Positions 20,851-30,640 of a stretch of DNA of 34,058 nucleotides are shown here, piece by piece (the stretch's first letter is position 1; each line of letters opens with the position of its first letter). The stretch is from Bacilli bacterium (GTDB lineage Bacteria; Bacillota_I; Bacilli_A; RF39; UBA660): positions 1-34,058 of the forward strand of contig JAFXPU010000018.1 of NCBI GenBank assembly GCA_017527675.1, written 5' to 3'. A model generated the notes under the pieces. It did not search any database and was not told where the DNA came from. It saw only the letters and a program-made list of their open reading frames with translations. The position numbers and the translations under genes are program-made.

Positions 20851-21821
20851 ACTTCACCTAAATATTCATTTAATAAATCTATTGAACCATTATTATGAAT
20901 TATTTCATATAACATATTAATAAAATCATATGATTTATTTCTTTCATCAATCATTGCTTTTAAATGTTCAAGGTTTGATAAACCTTCAATAGTATTTTTC
21001 TTTTTATAATCTTCTATTATTTCTGGATGATCAGAATAAGAAGCAAGTAGTTTACCAAATGTGTAATTACGGCTTTTATCATTTAAACATGTTAACATTA
21101 TATCGCCAATTCCAGCGTATTCCATTAAAGTTTTTTCTTGGCCACCAAAATCTTGTAACATTTGTTTAACTTCATCTAACATTTTCATTAATAATTTAGT
21201 ATGAGGAGTTTCATTTAAATTTAAACTATTAGACATACCCATAACAATTGCCATAACATTCTTAACTGTTCCAAGTAATTGAACACCATATATATCGTTT
21301 GTTCTAGAAATGCCAATATTAGTATTTTCAAACATTCTTTCAATAGTATTTAAAGCACTATTACTTTCAGCAGCAGCAGTAACAACACCAGGATCACCAT
21401 TAGCAAGGTCCTTGGCAAATGTTGGCCCAGAAATAAAACCTAATTTTTTTTCTATATCAAATTTCCTTAATGTATTAGATAAAAAATCATTTTTATCATC
21501 ATCAAGTCCTTTAGAAGCAATGATAATATATTGTTTAGAATCAATTTTATCTTTCAAATTAACAAAGACACTATTTAAATATTTAGTTGGTATAGCAAGT
21601 AGTAAAGCGTCTTTTCCTTTTATTGCATTTTCTAAATCGGATGATATATCAATGTTATCATCAATTTTAATATTTTCTAAAGCTGGATTTATTCTTGTTT
21701 GATTTAACATTACCGCTTCATCAGGCAATGCTGTCCACATGTTTATTTCGTTTACTCCATTATTAAGTACTTTTGATAGGGCAATACCATATACACCAGT
21801 ACCTAAAATACATATTTTCAT
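20832..21821 (-). CDS. gpsA: Glycerol-3-phosphate dehydrogenase [NAD(P)+]
   Basis: A 329-residue GpsA, making sn-glycerol 3-phosphate from dihydroxyacetone phosphate for phospholipid synthesis. The N-terminal Rossmann motif is GTGVYG (7-12). Other family motifs: IASKGLD, SGPTFAKDLA (131-140), GTVKNV with the catalytic K187, and GIGDIMLTCLNDKSRNYTFG. Small deviations from the usual GPSFA and GALKN are seen but no catalytic residue is lost. It is monocistronic and convergent with rpsR. GGTGAT precedes the ATG. Confidence 0.95.
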   Translation of the reverse strand: MKICILGTGVYGIALSKVLNNGVNEINMWTALPDEAVMLNQTRINPALENIKIDDNIDISSDLENAIKGKDALLLAIPTKYLNSVFVNLKDKIDSKQYIIIASKGLDDDKNDFLSNTLRKFDIEKKLGFISGPTFAKDLANGDPGVVTAAAESNSALNTIERMFENTNIGISRTNDIYGVQLLGTVKNVMAIVMGMSNSLNLNETPHTKLLMKMLDEVKQMLQDFGGQEKTLMEYAGIGDIMLTCLNDKSRNYTFGKLLASYSDHPEIIEDYKKKNTIEGLSNLEHLKAMIDERNKSYDFINMLYEIIHNNGSIDLLNEYLGEVKTKKM

Positions 21822-21836
21822 TATATCACCATTATC

Positions 21837-21864
21837 ATTTTATCATATTTTTACAAAAATACAA
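21837..21864 (-). promoter_or_regulatory. Probable promoter for gpsA
   Basis: On the minus strand TTGTAT (21864-21859) and TAAAAT (21842-21837) are 16 bp apart. Confidence 0.45.
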
Positions 21865-21881
21865 AAAAGTGGAAAAATCCC

Positions 21882-21910
21882 TTGATTTTTAAATATAATT
21901 CTAGTATAAT
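21882..21910 (+). promoter_or_regulatory. Sigma-A promoter for the S10-spc ribosomal operon
   Basis: TTGATT (21882-21887), 17-bp spacer and TATAAT (21905-21910) within CTAGTATAAT (21901-21910). Confidence 0.75.
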
Positions 21911-21916
21911 TGACTG

Positions 21917-22038
21917 TGTGTGGCGTGCGAGGATGTGTGAGGTTGCCGATACACCAGGTTAAGTTGTCAAATAAAATTAACCTTAAAGTCGGGTTTTTTA
22001 CACGGAGCAAGTCTATACAAGATATAGGCGAAGGGAGG
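21917..22038 (+). ncRNA. S10-operon leader RNA with possible attenuator
   Basis: A leader of about 130 nt before rpsJ. AGGTTAA (21956-21962) pairs with TTAACCT (21977-21983). Outside it CCGAT (21946-21950) can pair with GTCGG (21988-21992), followed directly by a T6 run, which is a terminator-like arrangement. A further hairpin GTCTAT/ATAGGC (22011-22028 region) lies before the GGGAGG site. ACACGG (22000-22005) could pair with the 5' end (CTGTGT, 21914-21919). The segments GAGGTTGCC and ACACGGAG look like those ahead of rpsJ in other Bacilli (from memory). In E. coli this operon is controlled by L4 through its leader; the ligand here is unknown. Confidence 0.6.
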
Positions 22039-22046
22039 ACACAATA

Positions 22047-22355
22047 ATGTCAAAAGTAAAAGTTCGTATCAAATTAAAAGCTTTTGAGCATAAAAACTTA
22101 GATAAAGCTTGTGCGAAAATCGTTGAGACAGTTAAAAGAAATGGTGGCGAAGTAAGTGGACCAATTCCACTACCAACTGAAATTGAAAAAATCACTATTT
22201 TAAGAGCTGTTCACAAATATAAAGATTCTCGTGAACAATTTGAAAAGAGAACACACAAAAGACTTATCGATGTCATCAATCCATCAAAGGAGACTATTGA
22301 AGCATTAGCTCATTTAGATATTCCAAGTGGTGTTGATATCAAAATTATTAAATAA
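22047..22355 (+). CDS. rpsJ: 30S ribosomal protein S10
   Basis: A 102-residue uS10 ([61 protein letters not shown]). Also known as NusE, the transcription antitermination partner of NusB. First gene of the large ribosomal operon; its start follows the structured leader. Confidence 0.98.
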   Translation: MSKVKVRIKLKAFEHKNLDKACAKIVETVKRNGGEVSGPIPLPTEIEKITILRAVHKYKDSREQFEKRTHKRLIDVINPSKETIEALAHLDIPSGVDIKIIK

Positions 22356-22370
22356 TAGGAGGAAAAGTAT

Positions 22371-23210
22371 ATGAAAGGAATCTTAGGTCGTAAAATTGGA
22401 ATGACTCAAGTATTTACAGAATCTGGTAAATTAATTCCTGTAACTGTTGTTGAGGTTGAACCTAATGTTGTTACACAAATTAAAACAATTGAAAACGATG
22501 GTTATGAAGCAATTCAACTAGGTTTTGATACAAAGAGAGAAAAGTTAGCGACTAAAGCTTCTGCTGGTCACACAGCAAAAGCAAAAACTACACCTAAGCG
22601 CTTCTTTAGAGAAATAAAAGGTGTAGATATCAATGATTATACTTTGGGACAAGAAATCACAGTTGATATCTTTGCTCCAGGTGAAGTTATTGATGTAACT
22701 GGAACTACTAAAGGTAAAGGGTTCCAAGGTGTTATTAAAAGACATGGTCAATCTAGAGGGCCTATGGGACATGGTTCTCATTACCACAGAAGACCAGGTT
22801 CAATGGGTACAATGAGACCTATGCGTGTTTTCAAAGGTAAAGCATTACCAGGACATATGGGAACACTTACAGTTACAATTCAAAATCTTGAAGTTGTAGC
22901 AGTTGATGCAGCTAATAATGTTATTTTAATTAAAGGAAACGTTCCAGGGCCAAAGAAAGGTCTAGTAGTAATTAAGAGCGCTGTTAAAGCTAATGGTGCT
23001 GTTAATGAAATGGAAAACCTTATCTCATATGAAACTGTAACAGAAGCTCCAGTTGCAGAAGAAGTTACAACTGAAGAAGTTGTAGAAGAAACTGCTACTG
23101 AAGAAGTTGCTGAAGAAACTCAAGAAGAAGTAACTGAAGAACCAGCTGCTGAAGAAGTAGCTACTGAAGAAGTTGCTCCTGAAGCAGAAGAAACTGCTGA
23201 GGAAAACTAG
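22371..23210 (+). CDS. rplC: 50S ribosomal protein L3 with acidic C-terminal tail
   Basis: 279 residues, against about 205-215 for ordinary uL3. Residues 1-205 are a normal L3 ([55 protein letters not shown]). Residues 221-279 form a tail built from E, V, A and T ([25 protein letters not shown]) with no Lys or Arg. Ribosomal proteins are normally basic, so a 59-residue acidic tail is unusual; it lies at the C-terminus and should not disturb the long loop that reaches the peptidyl-transferase centre. The frame runs cleanly to TAG and is followed by a normal rplD, so it is not a frameshift artefact. Confidence 0.95.
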   Translation: MKGILGRKIGMTQVFTESGKLIPVTVVEVEPNVVTQIKTIENDGYEAIQLGFDTKREKLATKASAGHTAKAKTTPKRFFREIKGVDINDYTLGQEITVDIFAPGEVIDVTGTTKGKGFQGVIKRHGQSRGPMGHGSHYHRRPGSMGTMRPMRVFKGKALPGHMGTLTVTIQNLEVVAVDAANNVILIKGNVPGPKKGLVVIKSAVKANGAVNEMENLISYETVTEAPVAEEVTTEEVVEETATEEVAEETQEEVTEEPAAEEVATEEVAPEAEETAEEN

Positions 23211-23219
23211 GAGGTTCAT

Positions 23220-23846
23220 ATGAAAAAGATAGACGTTTTAAATATTAAAGGTGAAAAAGTAAAAGACATTAAATTAGCTGAAGAAGTATTTGGAATTACT
23301 CCAAACGATGCAGTATTATATGATGCTTTAATGTTAGCTTCATCTAATGCTCGCCAAGGAACACACAGTGTTAAATCACGTGCTGAAGTATCAGGCGGTG
23401 GAAGAAAACCATGGAAACAAAAAGGTACAGGTCGTGCTAGACAAGGTTCTACACGTGCACCACATTGGTATCATGGTGGTGTAGCATTCGGTCCACAAAC
23501 TGAAACTAACTACACTAAAAAACAAAATCGTAAAGAAAGAAGATTAGCATTAAAATCAGCTTTATCATATAAAGTTCTTGATAATGAATTAATCGTTCTT
23601 GATGAATTAAAATTAAATTCAAATAAAACAAAAGAAATGAAAGATATCTTAAATAATTTAAAAGTTGATAGAAGTATCTTAGTAGTAGTAGATGAATTAG
23701 ATGATAATGTAATTTTAGCTACTCGTAACTTAAATAATGTATTACTACTTTCAGCAGATGAAATTAATACAATGGATATCGTTTCAGCAAGAGCTTTAAT
23801 TGCAACTGAAGCTGCAGTTAAAACAATTGAGGAGGCGCTTAAATAA
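23220..23846 (+). CDS. rplD: 50S ribosomal protein L4
   Basis: A 208-residue uL4 with the conserved exit-tunnel loop (EVSGGGRKPWKQKGTGRARQGSTRAPHW split over 53-85). In many bacteria L4 regulates this operon through the leader, making it the first candidate ligand for the structure before rpsJ. Its stop overlaps the rplW ATG (TAATG). Confidence 0.97.
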   Translation: MKKIDVLNIKGEKVKDIKLAEEVFGITPNDAVLYDALMLASSNARQGTHSVKSRAEVSGGGRKPWKQKGTGRARQGSTRAPHWYHGGVAFGPQTETNYTKKQNRKERRLALKSALSYKVLDNELIVLDELKLNSNKTKEMKDILNNLKVDRSILVVVDELDDNVILATRNLNNVLLLSADEINTMDIVSARALIATEAAVKTIEEALK

Positions 23847-24124
23847 TGAGTGATTATAGAGATATTATAAAAGCACCAATCGTAACTGAAAAAAGTGCAA
23901 GTTTAAATGAAAATAATACAGTAGTTCTAAGCGTAGATCCAAAAGCAAATAAAACTCAAATTAAACAAGCTGTTGAAAAAGTTTTCAATGTTAAAGTTGA
24001 AAGCGTTAATACAATCAACATGCCAACTAAGAAAAAAAGAGTTGGAAGATATGCTGGAAGAACTAATAAAGTTAAAAAAGCTATTGTTAAATTAGCAGAA
24101 GGAAGTTCAATTGAACTTAACTAG
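23846..24124 (+). CDS. rplW: 50S ribosomal protein L23
   Basis: A 92-residue uL23 (DIIKAPIVTEKSASL, VDPKANKTQIKQAVEKVFNV, VNTINMPTKKKRVGR). It lies at the tunnel exit and docks trigger factor and SRP. Its ATG shares a base with the rplD stop. Confidence 0.97.
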   Translation: MSDYRDIIKAPIVTEKSASLNENNTVVLSVDPKANKTQIKQAVEKVFNVKVESVNTINMPTKKKRVGRYAGRTNKVKKAIVKLAEGSSIELN

Positions 24125-24144
24125 TCTAAAGGAGGAATATACGT

Positions 24145-24978
24145 ATGGCAATTAAAAGTTATAAACCAACAACTAGTGGTAGACGTGGTATGACTACTTT
24201 AGATAATAGTGAATTAACTAAAGTAGCACCAGAGAAATCATTAGTGGTTACACTAAAGAAAAATGGTGGTCGTAATAATCAAGGAAGAATAACTGTTAGA
24301 CATCAAGGCGGAGGCGCTAAGAGAAAATATCGTATTATTGATTTCAAAAGAAATAAAGATGGTATTGTTGGAACAGTTGCTTCAATTGAATATGATCCAA
24401 ATAGAACATCAAATATAGCTCTTATTAATTATGCTGATGGAGAAAAGAGATATATCATTGCTCCAAAAGGATTAAAAGTAGGAGATAAAGTTGAAAGTGG
24501 AGAAAACGCTGATATCAAAGTAGGTAATAGTTTACCACTTGCAAACATTCCTGAAGGTACAGTAGTTCACAATGTTGAATTAAAAGCTGGTAAAGGTGGT
24601 CAAATGGCTCGTTCGGCTGGTTCATCAGTTCAAATACTAGGACGTGAAGGAAGATACACTTTATTACGTTTAACTAGTGGTGAAGTTCGTAAAGTATTAA
24701 GTACTTGTCGTGCAACTATTGGTGAAGTTGGTAATGAAGATATTGAATTAGTAAACTTAGGTAAAGCTGGTCGTAAAAGACATATGGGTATTAGACCTAC
24801 AGTTCGTGGTTCTGTTATGAACCCTAACGATCACCCACATGGTGGTGGTGAAGGTCGTGCACCAGTTGGTCGTAAAGGACCTGTTACACCTTGGGGTAAA
24901 CCAGCTCTTGGTTATAAGACTCGTAAAGGTAAAAAACAATCAGATGAATTAATAGTTCGTCGCCGTAGAAGTAAATAG
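24145..24978 (+). CDS. rplB: 50S ribosomal protein L2
   Basis: A 277-residue uL2, full length. Conserved C-terminal segment [17 protein letters not shown] containing the histidine near the peptidyl-transferase centre, and the basic end [23 protein letters not shown] upstream. Confidence 0.98.
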   Translation: MAIKSYKPTTSGRRGMTTLDNSELTKVAPEKSLVVTLKKNGGRNNQGRITVRHQGGGAKRKYRIIDFKRNKDGIVGTVASIEYDPNRTSNIALINYADGEKRYIIAPKGLKVGDKVESGENADIKVGNSLPLANIPEGTVVHNVELKAGKGGQMARSAGSSVQILGREGRYTLLRLTSGEVRKVLSTCRATIGEVGNEDIELVNLGKAGRKRHMGIRPTVRGSVMNPNDHPHGGGEGRAPVGRKGPVTPWGKPALGYKTRKGKKQSDELIVRRRRSK

Positions 24979-24994
24979 GGAAAGGATGGTATAA

Positions 24995-25267
24995 ATGGCA
25001 AGAAGTCTTAAAAAAGGACCTTTCGTTGATGAAAGCCTTATGAAAAAAGTAGAAGCTAATAACGCTGCTGAGAAAAAAGAAGTTATTAAAACTTGGTCAC
25101 GCCGTTCAACAATATTCCCACAATTTATTGGTAACACATTCGCTGTACATAGTGGAAAAGAATTTGTTCCAGTTTATGTAACAGAAGATATGGTTGGACA
25201 TAAATTAGGTGAATTTGTTCCAACTCGTAAATTTGGTGGTCATGGCGATGACAAAGGTAAAAAGTAA
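24995..25267 (+). CDS. rpsS: 30S ribosomal protein S19
   Basis: A 90-residue uS19 ([52 protein letters not shown]). Located in the 30S head. Confidence 0.98.
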   Translation: MARSLKKGPFVDESLMKKVEANNAAEKKEVIKTWSRRSTIFPQFIGNTFAVHSGKEFVPVYVTEDMVGHKLGEFVPTRKFGGHGDDKGKK

Positions 25268-25296
25268 AAATTTGAACTTAAGGAAGGAGGACTAAA

Positions 25297-25632
25297 ATGG
25301 AAGCAAAAGCGATTGCAAAAGGAATTAGAATTCCAGCTCGTAAAGCCCGTTTAGTTATAGATTTAGTACGTGGAAAAAGCGTAGCAGAAGCTGATAAAAT
25401 TTTAGCTAACATAAATAAAGAAGCAGCTAGAGTTACTCGTAAAGTATTAACTTCAGCAGTAGCAAATGCTGAAAATAACTTAAGTTTAGATAAAACTAAA
25501 TTATATGTTAAAGAAGCATATGTTAATGAAGGTCAAACTTTAAAGAGAATGAAATTTGGTTCACGTGGTCACGTTGATCCAATTAAGAAAAGATCATGTC
25601 ACATTACAATTGTTGTAAGTGAGAAAAACTAA
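25297..25632 (+). CDS. rplV: 50S ribosomal protein L22
   Basis: A 111-residue uL22; its long loop ([20 protein letters not shown]) lines the exit tunnel. [19 protein letters not shown] and the [11 protein letters not shown] motif are typical. AAGGAGG precedes the ATG. Confidence 0.98.
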   Translation: MEAKAIAKGIRIPARKARLVIDLVRGKSVAEADKILANINKEAARVTRKVLTSAVANAENNLSLDKTKLYVKEAYVNEGQTLKRMKFGSRGHVDPIKKRSCHITIVVSEKN

Positions 25633-25649
25633 GTAAAGGAGGAACATTT

Positions 25650-26327
25650 GTGGGTCAAAAAGTTAGTCCAATAGGACTTAGAATTGGTGTAAACAAAACT
25701 TGGGAATCTAATTGGTATGCTGACAAGACTAATTTTGCTAAATATCTTGATAGCGATAACAAAATTCGTAAGTATTTAACCAAAAAATTAAAAGACGCAT
25801 CAGTTTCAAGTATTCTTATTGAAAGAAATGAAAAGAAAACCGAAGTTATTATTAACACTGCAAAACCTGGTGTTATTATTGGCCACGGTGGAGATGAAAT
25901 TGAAAAATTAAAAGCAGAATTATCTAAATTAGTAAACGAAAATGTTCAAATTTCTATTAAAGAAGTTAAAAATCCTGATTTAGATGCTGCATTAGTTGCT
26001 GAAAATATTGCACGTCAAATTGAAGGACGTGTATCATTCAGAATTGCTCAAAAAAGAGCTGTTAGAAATACAATGAAAGCTGGAGCTGAAGGAATTAAAA
26101 CTGCAGTTTCAGGACGTTTAGGTGGAGCAGATATGGCTCGTACTGAAGGTTATAAAGAAGGAAATATTCCATTACATACTTTAAGAGCAGATATAGATTA
26201 TGCACATAAAGAAGCAGATACTGCTTATGGTAAAATTGGCGTTAAAGTATGGATTTGTAAAGGTGAAATACTTCCTGGACAAGATAAGGGAGGTAATAAA
26301 GATGGCCGTAATTCCAAAAAGAACTAA
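25650..26327 (+). CDS. rpsC: 30S ribosomal protein S3 (GTG start)
   Basis: A 225-residue uS3 with KH domain ([19 protein letters not shown]) and the C-terminal [17 protein letters not shown] motif. It starts at GTG 25650, with AGGAGG 7 nt upstream and the universal GQKVSPIG N-terminus. The last 26 nt overlap rplP. Confidence 0.97.
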   Translation: MGQKVSPIGLRIGVNKTWESNWYADKTNFAKYLDSDNKIRKYLTKKLKDASVSSILIERNEKKTEVIINTAKPGVIIGHGGDEIEKLKAELSKLVNENVQISIKEVKNPDLDAALVAENIARQIEGRVSFRIAQKRAVRNTMKAGAEGIKTAVSGRLGGADMARTEGYKEGNIPLHTLRADIDYAHKEADTAYGKIGVKVWICKGEILPGQDKGGNKDGRNSKKN

Positions 26328-26727
26328 ACACCGTTGTGTACATCGTCTTCCTTATGATGGAAAAGCTAAAGGAAACACTGAATTACATTTCGGTACTTAT
26401 GGTTTAATGGCAATGGAAGGTGCTTGGATTACAGATCGTCAAATCGAAGCAGCCAGAGTTGCTATGACACGTTATATGAAACGTGGAGGAAAAATTTGGA
26501 TAAATATTTTCCCACACTTATCATTAACTAAAAAACCACTAGAAACTCGTCAAGGTAAAGGTAAAGGTTCTCATGATGCATGGGTTGCAGTTGTTAAAGA
26601 AGGTAAAATTATGTTTGAAATAGCTGAGGTTGAAGAAGCAGTAGCTCGTGAAGCATTCCGTTTAGCTATGCATAAATTACCTGTTAAATGTAAATTTGTA
26701 ATGAAAGATGGTGAAAGTAATGACTAA
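26302..26727 (+). CDS. rplP: 50S ribosomal protein L16
   Basis: A 141-residue uL16. The ATG at 26302 ([11 protein letters not shown]) follows GGGAGG and gives a normal length; the open frame extends further up inside rpsC without a site. Typical core motifs are [33 protein letters not shown] and [16 protein letters not shown]. It overlaps rpsC by 26 nt and rpmC by 8 nt. Confidence 0.97.
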   Translation: MAVIPKRTKHRCVHRLPYDGKAKGNTELHFGTYGLMAMEGAWITDRQIEAARVAMTRYMKRGGKIWINIFPHLSLTKKPLETRQGKGKGSHDAWVAVVKEGKIMFEIAEVEEAVAREAFRLAMHKLPVKCKFVMKDGESND

Positions 26728-26917
26728 TAAAGAAATAAGAGAATTATCAAATGAAGAAATACTTTCACGTATTGAAGAATATAAAGAAGAATTATTTAAC
26801 TTACGTTTTTCACAAGCAACAGGATCTTTAGAAAAACCTTCAAGAATTAATGAATTAAGAAAGTTAGTTGCACGTATGAAAACAATCTTACGTGAAAGAG
26901 AACTATCAGAAAAGTAG
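26720..26917 (+). CDS. rpmC: 50S ribosomal protein L29
   Basis: 65 residues from ATG 26720 ([14 protein letters not shown]), as usual for uL29; an in-frame ATG at 26708 would add MVKV but lies in front of the GGTGA site. The [18 protein letters not shown] and [16 protein letters not shown]-type motifs are clear. Confidence 0.95.
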   Translation: MTNKEIRELSNEEILSRIEEYKEELFNLRFSQATGSLEKPSRINELRKLVARMKTILRERELSEK

Positions 26918-26926
26918 GAGGATTTT

Positions 26927-27187
26927 ATGGAAGAAAAAAGAACTCGTGAATTAGTTGGTAAAGTTGTTAGTGATGTTAATGACAAAACTATAACTGTACT
27001 AGTAGAAACTTACAAAAACGATAGATTATATGGAAAAAGAGTTAAATATTCAAAAAAATACACTGCACATGACGAAAAGAATGAAGCTAAAAAGGGCGAT
27101 ATCGTTCGTATAGCTGAAACAAGACCATTATCAAAAACTAAACATTTCCGTTTAGTAGAAATAGTAGAAAAAGCTGTTATTCTATAA
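26927..27187 (+). CDS. rpsQ: 30S ribosomal protein S17
   Basis: An 86-residue uS17 ([56 protein letters not shown]). Confidence 0.97.
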   Translation: MEEKRTRELVGKVVSDVNDKTITVLVETYKNDRLYGKRVKYSKKYTAHDEKNEAKKGDIVRIAETRPLSKTKHFRLVEIVEKAVIL

Positions 27188-27213
27188 TAGCTGTGACGAA
27201 GGAGGATTAATAT

Positions 27214-27582
27214 ATGATTCAACAAGAGAGCCGTTTAAAAGTTGCTGATAACTCTGGAGCAAAAGAATTACTTGTAATTCGTGTTCTAGGTGGATCAAAA
27301 GTAAAAACTGGCAATATTGGAGATATAGTGGTTGCAACTGTTAAAGATGCAACAGCTAACGGTACAGTTAAAAAAGGTAAAGTTGTTAAAGCTGTAGTTG
27401 TTAGAAGTAAACATGGTCTAAGAAGAGATGATGGATCTTATATTAAGTTTGATGATAACGCTGCTGTTATTATTAAAGATGATAAGAGTCCAGTAGGAAC
27501 TCGTGTATTTGGACCAGTAGCACGTGAATTACGTGACAAAGATTTTATGAAAATTATATCACTTGCTAAAGAAGTGTTATAG
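27214..27582 (+). CDS. rplN: 50S ribosomal protein L14
   Basis: A 122-residue uL14 ([47 protein letters not shown]). Start of the spc part of the operon; no separate promoter is visible in the 26-nt gap. Confidence 0.98.
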   Translation: MIQQESRLKVADNSGAKELLVIRVLGGSKVKTGNIGDIVVATVKDATANGTVKKGKVVKAVVVRSKHGLRRDDGSYIKFDDNAAVIIKDDKSPVGTRVFGPVARELRDKDFMKIISLAKEVL

Positions 27583-27600
27583 AAGTTTGGAGGAATAAAA

Positions 27601-27909
27601 ATGAACTTTAAAACTGGAGATAAAGTTGTTGTCATAGCTGGTAAAGATAAAGGTAAAGAAGGAACTATCACTACAGTATTACGTAAAGAAAATAAAGTTG
27701 TTGTTGAAGGTGTTAATATTGTTAAAAAACATATTAAAGGAAATGGACAACAAGCTGGAAGCATAGCTTCAGTTGAAGCTCCAATTCATGCTTCAAATGT
27801 AATGATTAAGGATCCAAAAACTGGAAAACCAACCAGAATAGGACATACAATTGATAAAAAAGGCAAAAAAATTAGAGTTGCTAAAAAATCTAATGAAAGT
27901 CTTAACTAA
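27601..27909 (+). CDS. rplX: 50S ribosomal protein L24
   Basis: A 102-residue uL24 with the KOW motif ([21 protein letters not shown]) and the [14 protein letters not shown] end. Confidence 0.97.
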   Translation: MNFKTGDKVVVIAGKDKGKEGTITTVLRKENKVVVEGVNIVKKHIKGNGQQAGSIASVEAPIHASNVMIKDPKTGKPTRIGHTIDKKGKKIRVAKKSNESLN

Positions 27910-27926
27910 TTGGAAGGAGGGTATAT

Positions 27927-28466
27927 ATGAACCGCCTAAAAGAGAAATACAATAAAGAGATTATTACTAGTTTAAGAGAAAAATATAATTATAAAAATGT
28001 TAATGAAGTACCAAAACTTGAAAAAATAGTTGTTAACATTGGTTGTGGAGATGCTACTTCTAATGCAAAATTATTAGAAGCTGCTATGGCAGACCTTGAA
28101 ATTATTACAGGTCAAAAACCAGTTGCAACTAAAGCAAAAAAATCAATTGCTGGTTTCAAATTAAGAGAAGGTCAAGCAATCGGTTGCAAAGTAACATTAC
28201 GTGGTGAAAAAATGTACAACTTCTTAGATAAATTAATTAGTATTACATTACCACGTGTAAGAGATTTTAGAGGTATATCTAATAAAGCATTTGATGGACG
28301 TGGAAACTATACATTAGGTTTAACTGAACAATTAATTTTCTCTGAAATAGAGTATGATAATGTTGTAAAAGTACGTGGAATGGATATTGTTTTTGTTACA
28401 ACAGCAAAAACAAACGAAGAAGCGTTTGATCTATTAAAAGGTTTCGGAATGCCATTTAAAAAATAA
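27927..28466 (+). CDS. rplE: 50S ribosomal protein L5
   Basis: A 179-residue uL5 contacting 5S rRNA ([56 protein letters not shown]). Confidence 0.98.
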   Translation: MNRLKEKYNKEIITSLREKYNYKNVNEVPKLEKIVVNIGCGDATSNAKLLEAAMADLEIITGQKPVATKAKKSIAGFKLREGQAIGCKVTLRGEKMYNFLDKLISITLPRVRDFRGISNKAFDGRGNYTLGLTEQLIFSEIEYDNVVKVRGMDIVFVTTAKTNEEAFDLLKGFGMPFKK

Positions 28467-28480
28467 TATAGGAGGCAATT

Positions 28481-28666
28481 ATGGCTAAGAAAAGTATGAA
28501 AGTAAAAGCTAGTCGCGAACCTAAATTCGAAGTACGTAGATATACACGTTGTAACAGATGTGGTAGACCACATACTGTACTAAAAAAATACGGAATTTGT
28601 AGAATTTGTTTCAGAGAATTAGCTTATAAAGGACAAATACCAGGAATGAAAAAGTCAAGTTGGTAG
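28481..28666 (+). CDS. rpsN: 30S ribosomal protein S14, zinc-ribbon form
   Basis: A 61-residue uS14 of the short, zinc-binding (C+) type: C24-x-x-C27 (CNRCGRPH) and C40-x-x-C43 (CRICF), ending GMKKSSW. This is the housekeeping form in Gram-positive bacteria, and it needs zinc. Confidence 0.98.
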   Translation: MAKKSMKVKASREPKFEVRRYTRCNRCGRPHTVLKKYGICRICFRELAYKGQIPGMKKSSW

Positions 28667-28679
28667 AAGGAGGGATAAT

Positions 28680-29075
28680 ATGGTAACAGATCCAATAGCA
28701 GATATGCTTACGAGAATTCGTAATGTAAATCAAAATAGAGGAAAAGAAGTTGAAATGCCTTCTTCAAAAATCAAATTAGAAATCGCAAAAATATTAAAAG
28801 AAGAAGGATTTATAACTGATTTCAAAGTAAAGAAAAATAATGTTCAAGATATTTTAGTATTAACTCTAAAATATGGAGAAAATAAAGAACGTGTTATTAC
28901 TGGACTTAGAAGAATTTCTAAACCAGGATTACGTGTTTATGTTAAAGCTGAAGAAGTACCAAAAGTACTTAATGGTTTAGGTATCTCAATCATATCTACC
29001 TCAAAAGGTATTATGACTGATAAGGAAGCTAGACGTGAGTCACTTGGTGGAGAAGTTTTAGCATATATTTGGTAG
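28680..29075 (+). CDS. rpsH: 30S ribosomal protein S8
   Basis: A 131-residue uS8 ([54 protein letters not shown]). In E. coli it regulates the spc operon; no such site is obvious here. Confidence 0.98.
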   Translation: MVTDPIADMLTRIRNVNQNRGKEVEMPSSKIKLEIAKILKEEGFITDFKVKKNNVQDILVLTLKYGENKERVITGLRRISKPGLRVYVKAEEVPKVLNGLGISIISTSKGIMTDKEARRESLGGEVLAYIW

Positions 29076-29088
29076 AAAGGAAGATATT

Positions 29089-29622
29089 ATGAGTCGTGTT
29101 GGAAATAGAATTTTAAGTATTCCAGCTGCTGTAACTGTAACTGTAGATGGTAATGTTGTAACAGTAAAAGGACCTAAAGGTGAACTTTCTACTGAAATTA
29201 ATAAACACATTACTGTAGAAGTAAAAGAAAGTGAAGTTATAGTTAAAAGAGAAAATGATAATTTTAAAAACTTCCATGGAACAGCTAATGCAAATATTCA
29301 AAATATGATTATTGGTGTTACTGATGGTTTTGAAAAGAAACTTGAATCTGTTGGTGTTGGTTATCGTTTTCAAACTAAAGGAAACGAACTAGTTGTAACT
29401 GCTGGTTATTCACATCCAGTTAATGTAGAAATTCCTACAGGAATTACTTGTGAATGTCCATCAAATACTGAATTATTAATTAAAGGTATTGATAAACAAT
29501 TAGTTGGTGAATTTGCAGCTAACGTTAGAAAAATTAGAAAACCTGAACCATATAAAGGAAAAGGTATTCGTTATACTGATGAATATATTCGTCGTAAAGA
29601 AGGAAAGAAAGCTTCTAAATAA
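29089..29622 (+). CDS. rplF: 50S ribosomal protein L6
   Basis: A 177-residue uL6 (MSRVGNRILSIPAAVTV, GVGYRFQTKGNELVVTAGYS, RKPEPYKGKGIRYTDEYIRR). Confidence 0.98.
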   Translation: MSRVGNRILSIPAAVTVTVDGNVVTVKGPKGELSTEINKHITVEVKESEVIVKRENDNFKNFHGTANANIQNMIIGVTDGFEKKLESVGVGYRFQTKGNELVVTAGYSHPVNVEIPTGITCECPSNTELLIKGIDKQLVGEFAANVRKIRKPEPYKGKGIRYTDEYIRRKEGKKASK

Positions 29623-29641
29623 TAAGTAAAGGAGAGTAACT

Positions 29642-30004
29642 ATGATTAAGAAAATAGCTCGTAACGAAGCACGTACTGAAAGACATAAACGTGTTAGAGC
29701 AAAAGTAACAGGTACAGCTAGTGTACCAAGATTAAATGTTTTTAGATCAAATAGTAACATTTTTGCTCAAATAATCGATGATGAAAAAGCTGTTACTTTA
29801 GTTAGTGCCTCTTCTATTGATAAAGAGTTAAAGCTTACTAACGGTAGTAACGTTGAAGCTGCAACTAAAGTAGGAGAACTACTAGCTAAAAGAGCTAAAG
29901 ACGCAAAAATTAAAAAGGTAGTTTTTGATAGAGGTGGATATCTTTATCATGGACGTGTTAAAGCATTAGCTGATGCTGCACGTGAAAACGGCCTAGAGTT
30001 TTAA
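29642..30004 (+). CDS. rplR: 50S ribosomal protein L18
   Basis: A 120-residue uL18 binding 5S rRNA ([56 protein letters not shown]). Confidence 0.98.
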   Translation: MIKKIARNEARTERHKRVRAKVTGTASVPRLNVFRSNSNIFAQIIDDEKAVTLVSASSIDKELKLTNGSNVEAATKVGELLAKRAKDAKIKKVVFDRGGYLYHGRVKALADAARENGLEF

Positions 30005-30012
30005 GGAGGACA

Positions 30013-30639
30013 ATGATGGAAGAAACAATCGAAAAAGTAGAAGAAGTTGCTGAAGAAGTTAAAGAAACTAAAGAAGCTACAGAAACAAAAGAAAATACAA
30101 AAAGAGCTCCTCGTAATAACAAAAAAGATAATAATAAACGTCAACCAAGAGCAAAACAACCAAAATTATATGAAGAAGACGTTATTTCTATCGGACGTGT
30201 AACAAAAGTTACAAAAGGTGGTAGACATTTCCGTTTTTCAGCAGTTGTTGTTGTTGGTGACAAAAAAGGTAAAGTTGGTCTAGGTACTGGTAAAGCAAAT
30301 GAAGTACCAGATGCAATTAAAAAAGCTGTTCAAGCTGCAACTAAGAATGTAATTAAGGTAGCTGTTGTTGATGAAAGAACAATACCACATGAAGCAATCG
30401 GTGTAGCTGGAGCAAGTAAAGTTATGTTAAAACCTGCTGCAAAAGGTACTGGAGTTAAAGCTGGTGGTCCAGTTAGATCAGTACTTGAAATGGCTGGTAT
30501 TAAAGATATTTTATCTAAATCACAAGGTTCAAATACAAAAATTAATATGGCATATGCAACATTAGAAGCATTAAAATCTCAAAAAACTATTGAAGAAGTT
30601 GCAAGACTTCGTGGTAAGAAAGTAGAGGAGATTAGATAA
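30013..30639 (+). CDS. rpsE: 30S ribosomal protein S5 with N-terminal extension
   Basis: 208 residues against about 165 in Bacillus. The standard uS5 starts near residue 52 ([20 protein letters not shown]) and contains [12 protein letters not shown] and the C-terminal fold. Ahead of it lies a bipartite extension: acidic/helical at 1-29 ([18 protein letters not shown]) and basic at 30-50 ([16 protein letters not shown]). ATG 30013 and ATG 30016 are adjacent; the second is better spaced (6 nt) from AGGAGG, so the first Met is uncertain. rplO follows after 1 nt, with no rpmD between. Confidence 0.95.
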   Translation: MMEETIEKVEEVAEEVKETKEATETKENTKRAPRNNKKDNNKRQPRAKQPKLYEEDVISIGRVTKVTKGGRHFRFSAVVVVGDKKGKVGLGTGKANEVPDAIKKAVQAATKNVIKVAVVDERTIPHEAIGVAGASKVMLKPAAKGTGVKAGGPVRSVLEMAGIKDILSKSQGSNTKINMAYATLEALKSQKTIEEVARLRGKKVEEIR

Positions 30640-30640
30640 T

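Noticed and set aside
23025-23219. Minus-strand frame rich in Phe/Ser opposite the L3 tail
   Set aside because: It is the antisense of GAA/GTA/GCT repeats in the acidic tail; no start signals.
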